From Parabacteroides sp. PM6-13 (GTDB lineage Bacteria > Bacteroidota > Bacteroidia > Bacteroidales > Tannerellaceae), in assembly GCF_029892605.1 (NCBI RefSeq), contig NZ_JARXWF010000010.1, positions 62,001 through 126,000 of the forward strand: a stretch of 64,000 nt of DNA, written 5' to 3'. This document shows, in pieces, positions 17,495-27,216 of this stretch. Numbering within the stretch: position 1 is the first letter of the stretch; every line of letters begins with the position of its first letter. The notes under the pieces were generated by a model. It had not been told where the DNA came from. It worked only from the letters and a program-made list of their open reading frames with translations, and did not search any database. A program made the translations under genes and the position numbers.

Positions 17495-17672
17495 CCTAAG
17501 GGGTGCCTAGGGGATGCCTACATGGTGTCTACATGGTGTCTACATGCTGTCTACATGGTGTCTACATGGTGTCTACATACTTTTTACGTACTTTTTATAT
17601 AGTTAGAACGTAGGCAATACGGAGGCAGTACGGAGGCAGTACGGAGGCACCCCCTAGGCACTATTAAAACGT
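17495..17672. repeat. Two adjacent 11-bp tandem arrays with inverted outer arms
   Basis: Five copies of TACATGGTGTC (from 17519, one with C for G) are followed after ~50 bp by three copies of an 11-bp GTACGGAGGCA-type unit (~17615-17650). GTGCCTAGGGG near 17502 and CCCCTAGGCAC near 17650-17660 are inverted repeats bounding the structure. No open reading frame uses it. It lies in the long gap between queC and surE. Confidence 0.85.
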
Positions 17673-18046
17673 AAGCTATTCACCCTAAATACCACCCAAT
17701 TTCTTGGTCTACCCCTATCAAAAAGAGTCTTTTTTCGGGAAATTGGTTACTTTTTGATAGCAAAACAGAGGCGTGTTAAACCTATCATTTTATCAATTAT
17801 TAACATATGGCCTGATTCAAGGTCATTATGTAGCGAACATGTAGGGGATATTATACAGTCCTGCCGGACTTATATAAAAACAAAACAAGTCTAATTCGTT
17901 TAATAGTTACAAATGAATAAATCAGTGAAAACATCCCTCGGTTTTAATGTAATTGATTTCTCTGATTGATGGGGATTTTCAGGTAGGAGGGGAAGGTTAT
18001 GGGGCACAAATGGCATAGATAATACAGTGTTTGACTTTATTTATAT

Positions 18047-18224
18047 GACTGAAGGTCACAGCGGGTCTGGAAGGCCGAGTCCCAGCGGGACGATGACTTA
18101 GCCCACGGGTAAGCAGACTGAAAGCCTGCGCCACCCTGGGTATCATGATAATAATACAAGTCGAGTTCTGAAAGAACGATAGATAGGATGATACGGACCT
18201 GCAGGTCCAGGGTGGCCTTCAGCC
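18047..18224. other. Structured ~180-bp intergenic element bounded by inverted repeats
   Basis: TGAAGGTCAC (18050-18059) and GTGGCCTTCA (18212-18221) form near-perfect terminal inverted repeats. Inside are GTCCC-AGC-GGGAC (from 18079), GTTC-TGAAA-GAAC (near 18164) and a perfect inner pair GCCACCCTGG (18130-18139)/CCAGGGTGGC (18207-18216). The 14-bp palindrome GGACCTGCAGGTCC lies at 18195-18208. Its GC content is clearly higher than the AT-rich flanks. It could be a REP- or MITE-like element or a structured RNA. I see no transposase and no convincing ORF. Confidence 0.6.
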
Positions 18225-18308
18225 ATGAATATATATCCGTTCCTTCCTCCAGCCCCCTGCCAGATTAAGATTTATCCATAATAGCCGAAGTTGCTGAAAA
18301 CTTTTCGT

Positions 18309-18316
18309 TACATTTG
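18309..18316 (+). promoter_or_regulatory. -7 box for surE-lpxB
   Basis: TACATTTG lies 56 bp before the surE ATG at 18373. No well-spaced -33 TTTG is seen. It places the transcription start downstream of 18316 and supports the short SurE start. Confidence 0.45.
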
Positions 18317-18372
18317 TGACTGCATTGGAAAAAGGCTGTTTTCCTATTGTTTTTAACCATAAGATTAAAAAA

Positions 18373-19137
18373 ATGAATATGCGACCGCTTATTTTAGTGA
18401 CGAATGATGATGGCGTTGATGCGAAAGGGATTCATGAATTGGTCGGATGTCTCAAAGATCTGGGAGATATTCTTGTTTTCGCACCGGATAGTCCTCGTTC
18501 AGGCATGAGTAGTGCTATCACTTCCAACCTCCCTCTTAAATATAAACTGGTAAAGCGAGAAAACGGACTGACGGTTTACAGTTGTTCCGGCACCCCGGTG
18601 GACTGTGTAAAACTGGCTATCAACGAGATATCCGATCGTAAGCCCGACCTATTGGTATCGGGCATCAACCACGGAGGGAATATGGCCATTGCCGTAAACT
18701 ATTCGGGCACGATGGGGGCTGCCATAGAAGGATGTATCTTTGATGTACCCTCGCTGGGTGTTTCTTTATTGGATCATACCGAAGAGGCTGATTTCACAGA
18801 GAGCTGCCGCCTGGCACGCATGGTAGCTCGCCGGATCCTGAAAGAGGGATTGCCGCAAGGCACCTACCTCAACCTGAACGTACCGAAAATGCCTCAGGTA
18901 AAAGGGCTGAAGGTGTGTCGTCAGGCCGATGGCAAATGGGGCAAAGAGTTTATGCGAAGCGAAGCGCCGCGTGGCGAGACAGTTTTCTGGCTGACGGGAG
19001 ACTTCGAGAATCGTAAGCCGATACATCCCGAAAACGACACCTTGGCGTTGGATAGCGGCTATGCCTCTCTCGTCCCATGCAAGATTGATGTGACAGATTA
19101 CGATTATATGAACCGGTTAAGAGAGCTTTTCGGCTAA
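18373..19137 (+). CDS. surE: 5'/3'-nucleotidase SurE
   Basis: This survival-protein-E family phosphatase removes phosphate from nucleoside monophosphates using a divalent metal. The N-terminal metal site is [14 protein letters not shown] (Asp-Asp), followed by [11 protein letters not shown] and the conserved SGINHGGNM (Asn). The length of about 254 residues is usual. The start at 18373 (MNMRPLILV) is chosen because the upstream extension reads through the predicted promoter/leader. It lies 31 bp before lpxB, and the two form an operon. Confidence 0.92.
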   Translation: MNMRPLILVTNDDGVDAKGIHELVGCLKDLGDILVFAPDSPRSGMSSAITSNLPLKYKLVKRENGLTVYSCSGTPVDCVKLAINEISDRKPDLLVSGINHGGNMAIAVNYSGTMGAAIEGCIFDVPSLGVSLLDHTEEADFTESCRLARMVARRILKEGLPQGTYLNLNVPKMPQVKGLKVCRQADGKWGKEFMRSEAPRGETVFWLTGDFENRKPIHPENDTLALDSGYASLVPCKIDVTDYDYMNRLRELFG

Positions 19138-19168
19138 TTATCGGTCGGTTCTCTTCCAATTATCATTT

Positions 19169-20308
19169 ATGAAATACTATTTAATTGCAGGCGAAGCATC
19201 CGGCGATCTACACGCGGCCAACCTGATGGCGGCGCTGAAAGAGACAGATCCCGAAGCCGAATTCCGCTTTTTTGGCGGAGATCGGATGCAGGCTATTGGC
19301 GGTACACTGGTGAAACACTACCGGGAGATGGCCTATATGGGTTTTATCCCCGTATTACTGCATGCGCGCACTATATTGAATAATATGCGGATGTGCCGGG
19401 AAGATATCGCCGCCTACCGACCCGACGTGGTCATCCTGATCGATTACCCCGGATTCAACCTGAACATAGCCAAACACGTCAAGAAGAAGCTTCATATCCC
19501 TGTCTACTATTACATCTCTCCCAAGATATGGGCCTGGAAGAAATACCGGATCAAAGACATCCGTCGTTATGTCGATCGTATGTTTTGCATCCTGCCTTTT
19601 GAAACCGGGTTCTATCAATCATTGAACTATGCCATCGATTATGTGGGTAACCCTTCGGTCGACGAGGTGGCGCGTTATATCGAAAATGAATCGATCGGCA
19701 AGGAGGAATTTCAACAGGAAGAGCAGCTCTCTGATAAGAAAATCATCGCCCTATTGGCAGGAAGCCGCAAGCAGGAGATCAAAGACAACCTGCCTACCAT
19801 GCTGCGGGTGACCGCCCACTATCCCGACTACCAGGTGGTGATAGCCGGCGCACCGGGTATCTCGCCCGATTATTACCGCCAATATATGCAGGAGTTTCCG
19901 GATGCGCGGATTCTGTTTGGTAAGACCTATGCTTTATTACAACACAGTTGTGCCGCCTTAGTCACCTCCGGAACAGCCACCCTGGAAGCCACTTTGTTCC
20001 TATTGCCTCAGGTGGTTTGTTATTATACGCCGGTGGGCAATCTGGTCAGTTTCGTATTCCATCGCTTCTTTGGGGTCGATTATATCTCGCTGGTCAACCT
20101 GATCGCCAACAAACCGGTCGTGCAAGAGCTGTTTGGCAAAGATTTCAAATCGGAGCGTATCCACCAGGAGCTCGACCGGTTGATAAACGACACTGACTAC
20201 CGCAATCAGATGATATTCAACTACGAAGAGGTGGTACGTACATTGGGCGCACCCGGTGCCTCTCAGCGCACTGCCCAGTTGATTTATGAATCACTCAAAG
20301 AGAAGTAG
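19169..20308 (+). CDS. lpxB: Lipid-A-disaccharide synthase LpxB
   Basis: This 379-residue GT19 glycosyltransferase condenses UDP-diacylglucosamine with lipid X to make lipid A disaccharide phosphate at the inner membrane. The N-terminal motif is LIAGEASGDLHAANLM, followed by FFGGDRMQAIGG and IDYPGFNLNIAK. The conserved YYISPKIWAWKK and the C-terminal donor site around LVTSGTATLEA are also present. It is full length, follows surE, and is convergent with the btuF-like gene. The 9-bp gap contains a small GTAGGG/CCCTAC hairpin without a T-run. Confidence 0.95.
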   Translation: MKYYLIAGEASGDLHAANLMAALKETDPEAEFRFFGGDRMQAIGGTLVKHYREMAYMGFIPVLLHARTILNNMRMCREDIAAYRPDVVILIDYPGFNLNIAKHVKKKLHIPVYYYISPKIWAWKKYRIKDIRRYVDRMFCILPFETGFYQSLNYAIDYVGNPSVDEVARYIENESIGKEEFQQEEQLSDKKIIALLAGSRKQEIKDNLPTMLRVTAHYPDYQVVIAGAPGISPDYYRQYMQEFPDARILFGKTYALLQHSCAALVTSGTATLEATLFLLPQVVCYYTPVGNLVSFVFHRFFGVDYISLVNLIANKPVVQELFGKDFKSERIHQELDRLINDTDYRNQMIFNYEEVVRTLGAPGASQRTAQLIYESLKEK

Positions 20309-20317
20309 GGATCTCCC

Positions 20318-21436
20318 CTACTCCATTCGAAAATAATAACGTCGTTCGTGTCCCGGAAGCAATTCGGGATGGAAAATACTTACATAGTCAGCTAATAGGT
20401 AATCGGGATGTAGAGGGAATTCTTCATAGTAAGGCACTCGCCCTGTATTGCAGCCATACACACTCTTTTTACTGAATGCGTCGAACTGTTCATAGGGCGT
20501 ATATTCCGAGCGCAGCTCGCTATAGGTCATATCGGTCGATTGGTTGTATTTGAGAAGCCAGAAATCAGCATGCATGCCCTGTTCCAATACCGTTTCGAAG
20601 GCCAACGGTCTGCTTCCTGCTCCGGGCAGTTCTTTGAAGAGATAGTCGGCGCCCGCGTCGGCAAAGAGATGGGCTATGTAGCTATCGCCGGCCGGCATGT
20701 GCCAGGTTGAGCCGAAGCGTTTTTCGGAAATCACGGTAGGGCGGTGGGTGACGGATGCGGTCAATGCCTTCAGGTCGAGGTAACGTTTTTCGGTGGCCTC
20801 GAAAAGTGAATCGGCCAATGCCTCTTTATCACAGAGAAGACCATAGAAACGGATCCACTCCGTCCGTCCGAGGGGGAGCGATTCCATGTAATCGGCGCCT
20901 TCAATGATGGGGATTCCCATCTTCTCTACGGCTCCATAGCTGCCGTTTTGGAAAGGAGAGGCAATCACAAACTCCGTTCCTATCTCGATCATTTTCTCCA
21001 CATTGGGAGCGGACGACTCACCCAGGTCGGCAATCGTTCCCCGGCGCAATCCCTCCTGAATGGCGGGCGTATCCATATAACGAGGCTCGCAAACCCCGAC
21101 GATACGATGGGTCTCGCCCAGCATATCCATGACAGAAGCATGCACGGAGGTGTAGACCACTACCCGTTGGATTGGAACGCGGACCACTGTCCCGGTGGGC
21201 AGATTACCGGGAAGTGGTTTGTCGCATCCTACCAGTATATATCTTTGCAACAAATGTCCCTTCTCCCACGGATCATTCACCTCTACGGTTATGTACTCTT
21301 CATAGCGATTGATCTCTATGCCACGGGCATAACGGATCGAATCGGTGGCCAACGCTTCGGGCGAAGCCGATCGCCTGCCGCCAGAGTGACAGGAAACGAA
21401 TAGAAGTAGAAGAAAGAATGGAAGAAGGTTTTTCAT
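20318..21436 (-). CDS. Periplasmic cobalamin/iron-siderophore binding lipoprotein (BtuF-like)
   Basis: This 372-residue lipoprotein (MKNLLPFFLLLLFVSC, lipobox Cys) has a Peripla_BP_2 fold. It shows VVVYTSVHASVMDMLG, GVCEPRYM, then NVEKMIEIGTEFVIASPF and AVEKMGIPIIEGADYME. Such proteins capture B12 or ferric chelates for an inner-membrane ABC importer. Its place as the last gene of an operon behind a cobalamin riboswitch argues for cobalamin. The BtuCD permease/ATPase genes are not in the window. Gene spacing to the btuG-like gene is 7 bp. Confidence 0.85.
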   Translation of the reverse strand: MKNLLPFFLLLLFVSCHSGGRRSASPEALATDSIRYARGIEINRYEEYITVEVNDPWEKGHLLQRYILVGCDKPLPGNLPTGTVVRVPIQRVVVYTSVHASVMDMLGETHRIVGVCEPRYMDTPAIQEGLRRGTIADLGESSAPNVEKMIEIGTEFVIASPFQNGSYGAVEKMGIPIIEGADYMESLPLGRTEWIRFYGLLCDKEALADSLFEATEKRYLDLKALTASVTHRPTVISEKRFGSTWHMPAGDSYIAHLFADAGADYLFKELPGAGSRPLAFETVLEQGMHADFWLLKYNQSTDMTYSELRSEYTPYEQFDAFSKKSVYGCNTGRVPYYEEFPLHPDYLLADYVSIFHPELLPGHERRYYFRME

Positions 21437-21443
21437 CTTATGA

Positions 21444-23105
21444 TCAATTAAAAATTAAACATTTGGCACCATAACCGCCGGTCTCAATCGCCTGGCCTTG
21501 CAGCTTTCCGTCCGCGGAGAAGACATAGAGGGAGCTGGTGCTTCCCCAGCTTGATTCCGCAATATAGAAATCTTCCGTCAACGGATCAACAGCAATGGCA
21601 TAAGGAGAGGTGATGTTTGTTCCGTCTTTGATGATATTTTCATCGACGAATGTTTCTGTCAATGTATCATACTTTTTATAGGTGATATTCGCATCTCCCC
21701 ATTGGGCGTAGGCGGTGTACAGGTTATCGTTCACCAACGTCATATAGGTGGCTTTATCAACTACCGTCACTTCGCCGGTTTTGCCATCGATACGCTGCAG
21801 GGTATTCTTGATATCCCCATAGTTGCCTAATGAGATCACATACACATCCCCCTGGCTATCGGCAAGGATTTTTCCCGGATTGATCAGTACCTCTATCTCT
21901 TTATCTACCTTGAAACTACTTTGGTCGATAACCGATACGGTCTTACCGTAATTGGGATAATCCAATCCGCCGGAGTTTGACACATAGATCTTTCCGTTTG
22001 CCACAGCCAGATGTTCCGGATAACGTCCTACGCCCACTTTCTCTGTCACTTCCAACGAAAGCGTATCCAAAGCCGCTACGGCATGTCCATAATAGTAGCT
22101 GATGTATACCTTCCCCTTATCGGCTACCATAGCACGCGGGTTCATGGGTGCTCCGTCTTCTTTGGGTTCGATGCTTTTGATCAGTTTCCCATCCAGGTTT
22201 AATATGGCAATACGATTGGATCCGGTCACAGTCACATACATCTTACCGCCGTAAATCAATAGCTGTTCTGCGGAATCACCCAGGCCGCTTCCGTTAGCTG
22301 TTTTATAAACCTCTTGGGTCAACTTGCCTGTCGCAATGTCATAATAACTAATACAAGCATTATTCTCATTCTGGTTTCCGCCGTTCAAAATAAACAAACC
22401 GGTAGAAGGCTTCGCGTAATCTGCTACGGGCAAGGCAGCAAACAAGTCTGACTCAACATTATTCTTTATAACAATGACCTGTATGAAAGGCTTGTAAGGT
22501 GTTCCAACAGGCACTTCAAAAGAAGAAATCCCTGCTGCCACTTCACCGATTTTCGTGCCTTTCTGAGCTGCTTCATCAGCGGCATAGATCGCGTATCCTG
22601 TTACATACGCCTCCGGATTAGGTAATTTCCATGTCAGCATCCCTCCTATGGTTTTCGATAGCGGATCTGAATCGGTGAAAGCTAATTCAGTCACGATCAA
22701 GTCCCCTGTATTATCTGTTATCTCCAATGCAGCCACATTGGCCGACTCACCCATCGTATTTTTAGTCACTACCACCAGATAGGCTTTCAGGTCTGTGCCG
22801 TTGGGTATCTTTAATGAAGCCTTTCCTGCTAAAGAACTTGCTCCAAACATTACCTCACCGACCTTCTGGTCTCTGCCGGTAGCTGTTTCGCTCAGGTAGA
22901 TCACATAGTCAGTGATATTCTCTTCCGAAGCCGGAAGATCCCAGATCAATGTGCCGCCAATTTTATACGGATCCATATCCTCATCTGTAAACGTCAGATT
23001 GGAAACCACTTCGGTTGGAATAAAAATCTCATCATCTTCATCACATGATGTAAAAGATACTGCCGCAAACAGGCAGACTGTAAAGACATAAAAAAATCTT
23101 TTCAT
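21444..23105 (-). CDS. Surface beta-propeller lipoprotein, BtuG-like, with two N-terminal Ig/FN3-like modules
   Basis: This 553-residue lipoprotein (MKRFFYVFTVCLFAAVSFTSCDEDDE) has acidic residues after the lipidated Cys, as in Bacteroidetes surface-export signals. Two related ~95-residue modules follow: LTFTDEDMDPYKIGGTLIWDLP at ~38 and LAFTDSDPLSKTIGGMLTWKLP at ~140. Each looks like a FN3/Ig sandwich. Residues ~235-553 form a YncE/DUF5074-type propeller (FILNGGNQNENN, MYVTVTGSNRIAIL, IYVSNSGGLDYPNYG, YVISLGNYGDI). It sits between btuB and the btuF-like gene under a cobalamin riboswitch. That matches BtuG, the surface B12-capturing partner of BtuB. The tandem N-terminal modules are the odd feature. 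Confidence 0.8.
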   Translation of the reverse strand: MKRFFYVFTVCLFAAVSFTSCDEDDEIFIPTEVVSNLTFTDEDMDPYKIGGTLIWDLPASEENITDYVIYLSETATGRDQKVGEVMFGASSLAGKASLKIPNGTDLKAYLVVVTKNTMGESANVAALEITDNTGDLIVTELAFTDSDPLSKTIGGMLTWKLPNPEAYVTGYAIYAADEAAQKGTKIGEVAAGISSFEVPVGTPYKPFIQVIVIKNNVESDLFAALPVADYAKPSTGLFILNGGNQNENNACISYYDIATGKLTQEVYKTANGSGLGDSAEQLLIYGGKMYVTVTGSNRIAILNLDGKLIKSIEPKEDGAPMNPRAMVADKGKVYISYYYGHAVAALDTLSLEVTEKVGVGRYPEHLAVANGKIYVSNSGGLDYPNYGKTVSVIDQSSFKVDKEIEVLINPGKILADSQGDVYVISLGNYGDIKNTLQRIDGKTGEVTVVDKATYMTLVNDNLYTAYAQWGDANITYKKYDTLTETFVDENIIKDGTNITSPYAIAVDPLTEDFYIAESSWGSTSSLYVFSADGKLQGQAIETGGYGAKCLIFN

Positions 23106-23134
23106 TTCTTTGTTGTTTTAAGTAAATGTATTTG

Positions 23135-25141
23135 TTAGTAGATATATTTGATACTGGCTCTGAACGAACGCCCCGGCATGGGGTAATAACGGATCACATC
23201 GTAGGTGATATCCGTCAGATTGACCACTTCGGCCTGCAACCGCAAAGAGGAGTTGGCAAAGGTGAACGTTCGGTTGAAAGATAGTTGCTGTTCGGTATAT
23301 TTTTCCATCCGGTTGCTTTCCATATTCTGCGGAAGCGCGTAGCGTTCCCCGACAGCGGTAAGCGTCCAACTCACATTGACCCACTTGTTTTCCAACGAGA
23401 CAGAAGCCGAACCGGCATGTTTCGGTGTATAAGGCAACTGGCTTTTGTAGGTTTTCGATTCTTTATCGGTCACATCAATGGCATATTGCCAGGAATAGGA
23501 GCCGTCGACTTGGAGGAACATCGCAAGCGGCAAGGTGAAACGCGTGGACAGGTTTACATCCAGTCCTTTGATCTCAACCTCTCCCATATTCATCATTTTC
23601 CAGATAAACATAGTCGGAATGGCGACGATCTTATCTTTCACCCGGTTGTAATAGCCGTCGGCCGTCAGGCTTATATAGTCCAGTCCGAGTGAGGGAAAAC
23701 GATGACTCCAGGTCAATCCGACATTGTATTGCTGTGCCTTTTCCGGGTCGAGGTCGCGGTTGCCGATGCGGTCGTAATAGAGATCATTGAAGGTCGGCAT
23801 CCGGAATATATCTTTATAAGAAAGGCGCAGGCGCAGATTCTGATTGCTGAATAGTCGGTAGGAGAGACTGAAAGCCGGTGAAAGCCGCTTGCGGTCGGCC
23901 GCCGGATCGCCTTCGGTGATCTCTTCCGTGATAAAAGTCCCCAGGAGACTCGCCGTAGCGGTCAATCGATTGTCTTTGTATTGTGCCGCCAGGGCCGTCA
24001 AGGAGGAGATTCTTTCCGGGAAAACACATTTGGGCGTGGTGGCGTCCAACGTATTAAAGAAGGCATCTTCCGCCAGCGAAAAGGAGATGTTCTCTATCGG
24101 CTTGTATAACAGGGCGGCAGATGCGTAATATTCCCGTTGAGTGTACACATCCCTTTGCTCTCCATCGATGTATTTGCTGTGGAAATCCTGGTAACGCGTT
24201 CGGGAATAATCGAACTTCGCTTGCGCTTTCAACGAGAGTTTATCGGTAAAGCTGTTTTCGTAGAGTGCCTGGGCAAAGCCATTGCGTTCCTGCAGCCGCT
24301 CCTTATGATAGTCATTATAAAGGATGACTGACCCGGGCAAGCCTCTTTGGGAATCGAACCAATAGCCTTTCACTCGCAGATTGCCTTTCGTTTTCCAATC
24401 GGCATAGAGGTTTAACTCCGTTCGCCAACTTTTGATATCACTGTTTTTTCGCTTCTCTTCGGTCACGATATCTCCATTGGTAAAGGTGTAGGGATACCGC
24501 CCGTCGGCCCGCAGCCAGTCGGCATAGAGCGAAACGGAATAGGCGGACGACAGCTTCTGGTCGTAGCGAACCACCGGATTGAACAAGCCGAACGAGCCTC
24601 CTTTGACAATCCCCTCCAGGCGAAAGGGCTTCTTGTCGAAGTTTGGCTTGGCGGTTTGGATATGTAATGCTCCGGCAGAGGCATAGATACGGGCAGTCTG
24701 GAAAATATCATCGGTCTGACCGATCGAGATGGAAACAGCATCGACGTTATCTAAGGAATAACGGCCAATATCAACCTGCCCGTTTTGCGCATCCGTGATG
24801 GTTATTCCGTCGTAGCTTACCGCCGTATGCTTGGCGCCAAGGCTGCGCACCGAGACGGTCTTCAGGCCGCCGATGCCGCCATAATCGTTGACCGTCACCC
24901 CGGAGAAACGCTTCACGGCTTCCGAGAGATCCTGCATGCCCAGCCGCTCGATATCCGTGCGATTCATAATCTGTAAAGGCGCCCCCTGGCGGGTTACCGA
25001 AGGACGTATCTTCTCTACCACCTCCACTTCGGAAAGATTACGCATAACCGTCGTATCGGTTTGCTGTGCATACAATCCGTAAACACTCCCCAGACTACAA
25101 GCCAACAGGCATGACACACAACGTGTAAATAAATGAAGCAT
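23135..25141 (-). CDS. btuB: TonB-dependent cobalamin receptor BtuB-like
   Basis: This outer-membrane receptor has about 668 residues. A signal peptide (MLHLFTRCVSCLLACSLG, cleaved near YGLYA) precedes a plug domain at ~30-160 (RNLSEVEVVEKIRP, APLQIMNRTDIERLG, VRSLGAKHTAVSYDGI). A 22-strand-type barrel ends in the typical aromatic residues (FRASIKYIY). I chose the ATG at 25141. The ATG at 25177 is a possible alternative, and the longer reading to 25294 runs through the riboswitch and cannot be real. It is the first gene of the cobalamin operon. Confidence 0.88.
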   Translation of the reverse strand: MLHLFTRCVSCLLACSLGSVYGLYAQQTDTTVMRNLSEVEVVEKIRPSVTRQGAPLQIMNRTDIERLGMQDLSEAVKRFSGVTVNDYGGIGGLKTVSVRSLGAKHTAVSYDGITITDAQNGQVDIGRYSLDNVDAVSISIGQTDDIFQTARIYASAGALHIQTAKPNFDKKPFRLEGIVKGGSFGLFNPVVRYDQKLSSAYSVSLYADWLRADGRYPYTFTNGDIVTEEKRKNSDIKSWRTELNLYADWKTKGNLRVKGYWFDSQRGLPGSVILYNDYHKERLQERNGFAQALYENSFTDKLSLKAQAKFDYSRTRYQDFHSKYIDGEQRDVYTQREYYASAALLYKPIENISFSLAEDAFFNTLDATTPKCVFPERISSLTALAAQYKDNRLTATASLLGTFITEEITEGDPAADRKRLSPAFSLSYRLFSNQNLRLRLSYKDIFRMPTFNDLYYDRIGNRDLDPEKAQQYNVGLTWSHRFPSLGLDYISLTADGYYNRVKDKIVAIPTMFIWKMMNMGEVEIKGLDVNLSTRFTLPLAMFLQVDGSYSWQYAIDVTDKESKTYKSQLPYTPKHAGSASVSLENKWVNVSWTLTAVGERYALPQNMESNRMEKYTEQQLSFNRTFTFANSSLRLQAEVVNLTDITYDVIRYYPMPGRSFRASIKYIY

Positions 25142-25192
25142 ACATTTTCGTGTTACCAACACCTTTACCCGAGGCATTGCATAATTTCGATC

Positions 25193-25440
<248 letters not shown>

Positions 25441-25442
25441 GG

Positions 25443-25472
25443 CAAAGATAACGCTTTTATTGAATCGCCAAA
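25443..25472 (-). promoter_or_regulatory. Promoter of the cobalamin riboswitch/btuB operon
   Basis: On the minus strand there is TTTG (25472-25469), an 18-bp spacer and TATCTTTG (25450-25443). It lies immediately upstream of the aptamer, so transcription would begin right at its 5' end. Confidence 0.65.
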
Positions 25473-25503
25473 TAAAAGGAAGTGCTTTTTGGAGAATAGA
25501 TCG

Positions 25504-25511
25504 TATCTTTG
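25504..25511 (+). promoter_or_regulatory. -7 box for cmk
   Basis: TATCTTTG lies 42 bp before the cmk ATG and is divergent from the btuB promoter. A TTTG at 25488-25491 is only 12 bp away, so the -33 element is unclear. Confidence 0.45.
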
Positions 25512-25553
25512 TAATGTCAATTAAGTGTTATTCTTCCTCAAGGATTCTATAAG

Positions 25554-26246
25554 ATGAAAAAGATTACCATTGCTATCGACGGACATTCCTCAAGCGGCAA
25601 AAGCACCATGGCCAAAGAACTGGCTAAAACCATTGGATATACCTACATCGACACCGGCGCTATGTACCGGGCAGTCACCTTATACGCCCTGCAACAGGGA
25701 ATGTTTTCGGGCAACGACCTGGATGAAGAGAGGCTGCGGAAAGAGATAAAAAACATACAAATCTCCTTTCGCCTAAACACCGATACCGGACGTCCCGATA
25801 CCCTCTTGAATGGCGTTGATGTGGAAAAAGAGATACGTGGCATGGAGGTGTCCGACCATGTAAGCCCGGTGGCTGCATTGGACTTTGTACGCCATGAACT
25901 GGTGGCACAGCAGCAGGAGATGGGACGCGGCAAAGGGGTTGTTATGGATGGACGCGATGTCGGTACGGTGATCTTTCCCGATGCCGAATTGAAGGTGTTT
26001 ATCACGGCATCGCCCGAGGTACGTGCCCAACGCCGCTTTGATGAGCTGCGGGAGAAAGGGCTCGATGTCTCGTACGAGGAGATTCTCGAGAACGTCAAGA
26101 AACGAGACTTCATCGATTCAACCCGTAAGGTAGGCCCCTTGAAACAGGCCGAAGATGCCCTCCTGTTAGACAATTCCAATATGACCCGGGAGGAGCAAAG
26201 AACATGGCTGTTGGAGCAATACGAGAAAACAGTAAACAATGGATAA
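25554..26246 (+). CDS. cmk: Cytidylate kinase
   Basis: This 230-residue enzyme phosphorylates CMP/dCMP with ATP. It has the P-loop [16 protein letters not shown] at residues 4-19. [16 protein letters not shown] and the CMP-binding insert come next, with [19 protein letters not shown] and the lid region [13 protein letters not shown]. It is full length. ispH follows after ~65 bp of short repeats. Confidence 0.95.
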   Translation: MKKITIAIDGHSSSGKSTMAKELAKTIGYTYIDTGAMYRAVTLYALQQGMFSGNDLDEERLRKEIKNIQISFRLNTDTGRPDTLLNGVDVEKEIRGMEVSDHVSPVAALDFVRHELVAQQQEMGRGKGVVMDGRDVGTVIFPDAELKVFITASPEVRAQRRFDELREKGLDVSYEEILENVKKRDFIDSTRKVGPLKQAEDALLLDNSNMTREEQRTWLLEQYEKTVNNG

Positions 26247-26310
26247 TGGATAATGGATAGTGGACAATGGACAGCTATCAATTATCAATTAACAATTAAC
26301 AATTAAACTA
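26242..26310. repeat. Intergenic ATGGATA / ATCAATTA repeat array
   Basis: Several TGGATAA-like units are followed by ATCAATTA/AACAATTA units, filling the gap between cmk and ispH. Related sequence lies at 16580-16636. The halves are only partly complementary. Confidence 0.7.
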
Positions 26311-26312
26311 CG

Positions 26313-27185
26313 GTGTTCCAAGTCGAAATAGATAAAAGTTCCGGTTTTTGTTTTGGTGTCGTAACGGCCATCGAAAGTGCCGAGCGCGAACTGAAAAAGG
26401 AGGCTGTGCTCTACTGCCTGGGGGATATCGTGCATAACAACCTGGAGGTTGAGCGCCTGAAAGCAGAGGGCTTGCGTACCATCGATCATGCGGCACTTGC
26501 CAATCTACAGGGCGAAAAGGTATTGCTTCGAGCTCATGGCGAACCGCCTTCTACCTATGATTTAGCACGGAAAAACAACATTACGATCATCGATGCCACC
26601 TGTCCTGTCGTGTTACAGCTGCAACGGAAAATACATAGTTGCTACCTCCGATCGAAAAACAACCACAGCCAGTTGGTGATATACGGCAAAAAGGGACATG
26701 CCGAAGTGAACGGACTGGTTGGCCAAACAGAAGGGACGGCTATTGTCGTGGAGAACATAGACGACTTGGACAAGCTGGACTTCACCAAAGACATCATCCT
26801 ATTCTCGCAGACAACGAAGTCATTGGATGGATTTCGCACTATCATCGAAGAGATCCAAAAACGAATTGACGACAAGATGACATTCGAATACTACGACACC
26901 ATCTGCCGCCAGGTAGCCAACCGTCTGCCAAATATCAAAAAGTTTGCAGCCAGCCATGACTGGATCTATTTCGTGGCCGGGGTGAAGAGTTCCAATGGAC
27001 GTGTCTTGTTTGAAGAGTGCCTAAAGGCAAATCCGAACACCCTATTCATCACCGAAGCGCGAGAGATTACCGAAGCCCTGCCGCCGGAGGTCAAGAGCGT
27101 AGGCGTATGCGGAGCTACCTCTACGCCCAAATGGCTGATGGAAGAGGTGGCAAACAAGATACATGATATCAATAAAAATTCTTAA
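26313..27185 (+). CDS. ispH: 4-hydroxy-3-methylbut-2-enyl diphosphate reductase IspH
   Basis: This 290-residue enzyme catalyses the last step of the MEP isoprenoid pathway, making IPP and DMAPP with an Fe-S cluster. The three cluster cysteines are C13 (SSGFCFGVV), C97 (DATCPVV) and C198 ([12 protein letters not shown]). The start codon is GTG at 26313, directly after the repeat array. No ATG gives the conserved N-terminus, so the GTG is chosen. It is full length, with pfkA downstream. Confidence 0.95.
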   Translation: MFQVEIDKSSGFCFGVVTAIESAERELKKEAVLYCLGDIVHNNLEVERLKAEGLRTIDHAALANLQGEKVLLRAHGEPPSTYDLARKNNITIIDATCPVVLQLQRKIHSCYLRSKNNHSQLVIYGKKGHAEVNGLVGQTEGTAIVVENIDDLDKLDFTKDIILFSQTTKSLDGFRTIIEEIQKRIDDKMTFEYYDTICRQVANRLPNIKKFAASHDWIYFVAGVKSSNGRVLFEECLKANPNTLFITEAREITEALPPEVKSVGVCGATSTPKWLMEEVANKIHDINKNS

Positions 27186-27190
27186 TTTTG
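27183..27190 (+). promoter_or_regulatory. -7 box for pfkA overlapping the ispH stop codon
   Basis: TAATTTTG matches TAnnTTTG, and its TAA is the ispH stop. It ends 26 bp before the pfkA ATG at 27217. The -33 element is not clear. Confidence 0.45.
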
Positions 27191-27216
27191 CCGCGAACCA
27201 AAAAACAAGATGCGCT

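Noticed and set aside
17495-17672. Considered as a CRISPR array
   Set aside because: Units are 11 bp and directly adjacent without spacers, and no cas genes are present.
25643-26281. Minus-strand reading of 212 codons opposite cmk
   Set aside because: The complete cytidylate kinase motifs on the plus strand explain the sequence. The antisense reading is Ser/Arg-rich without domains.
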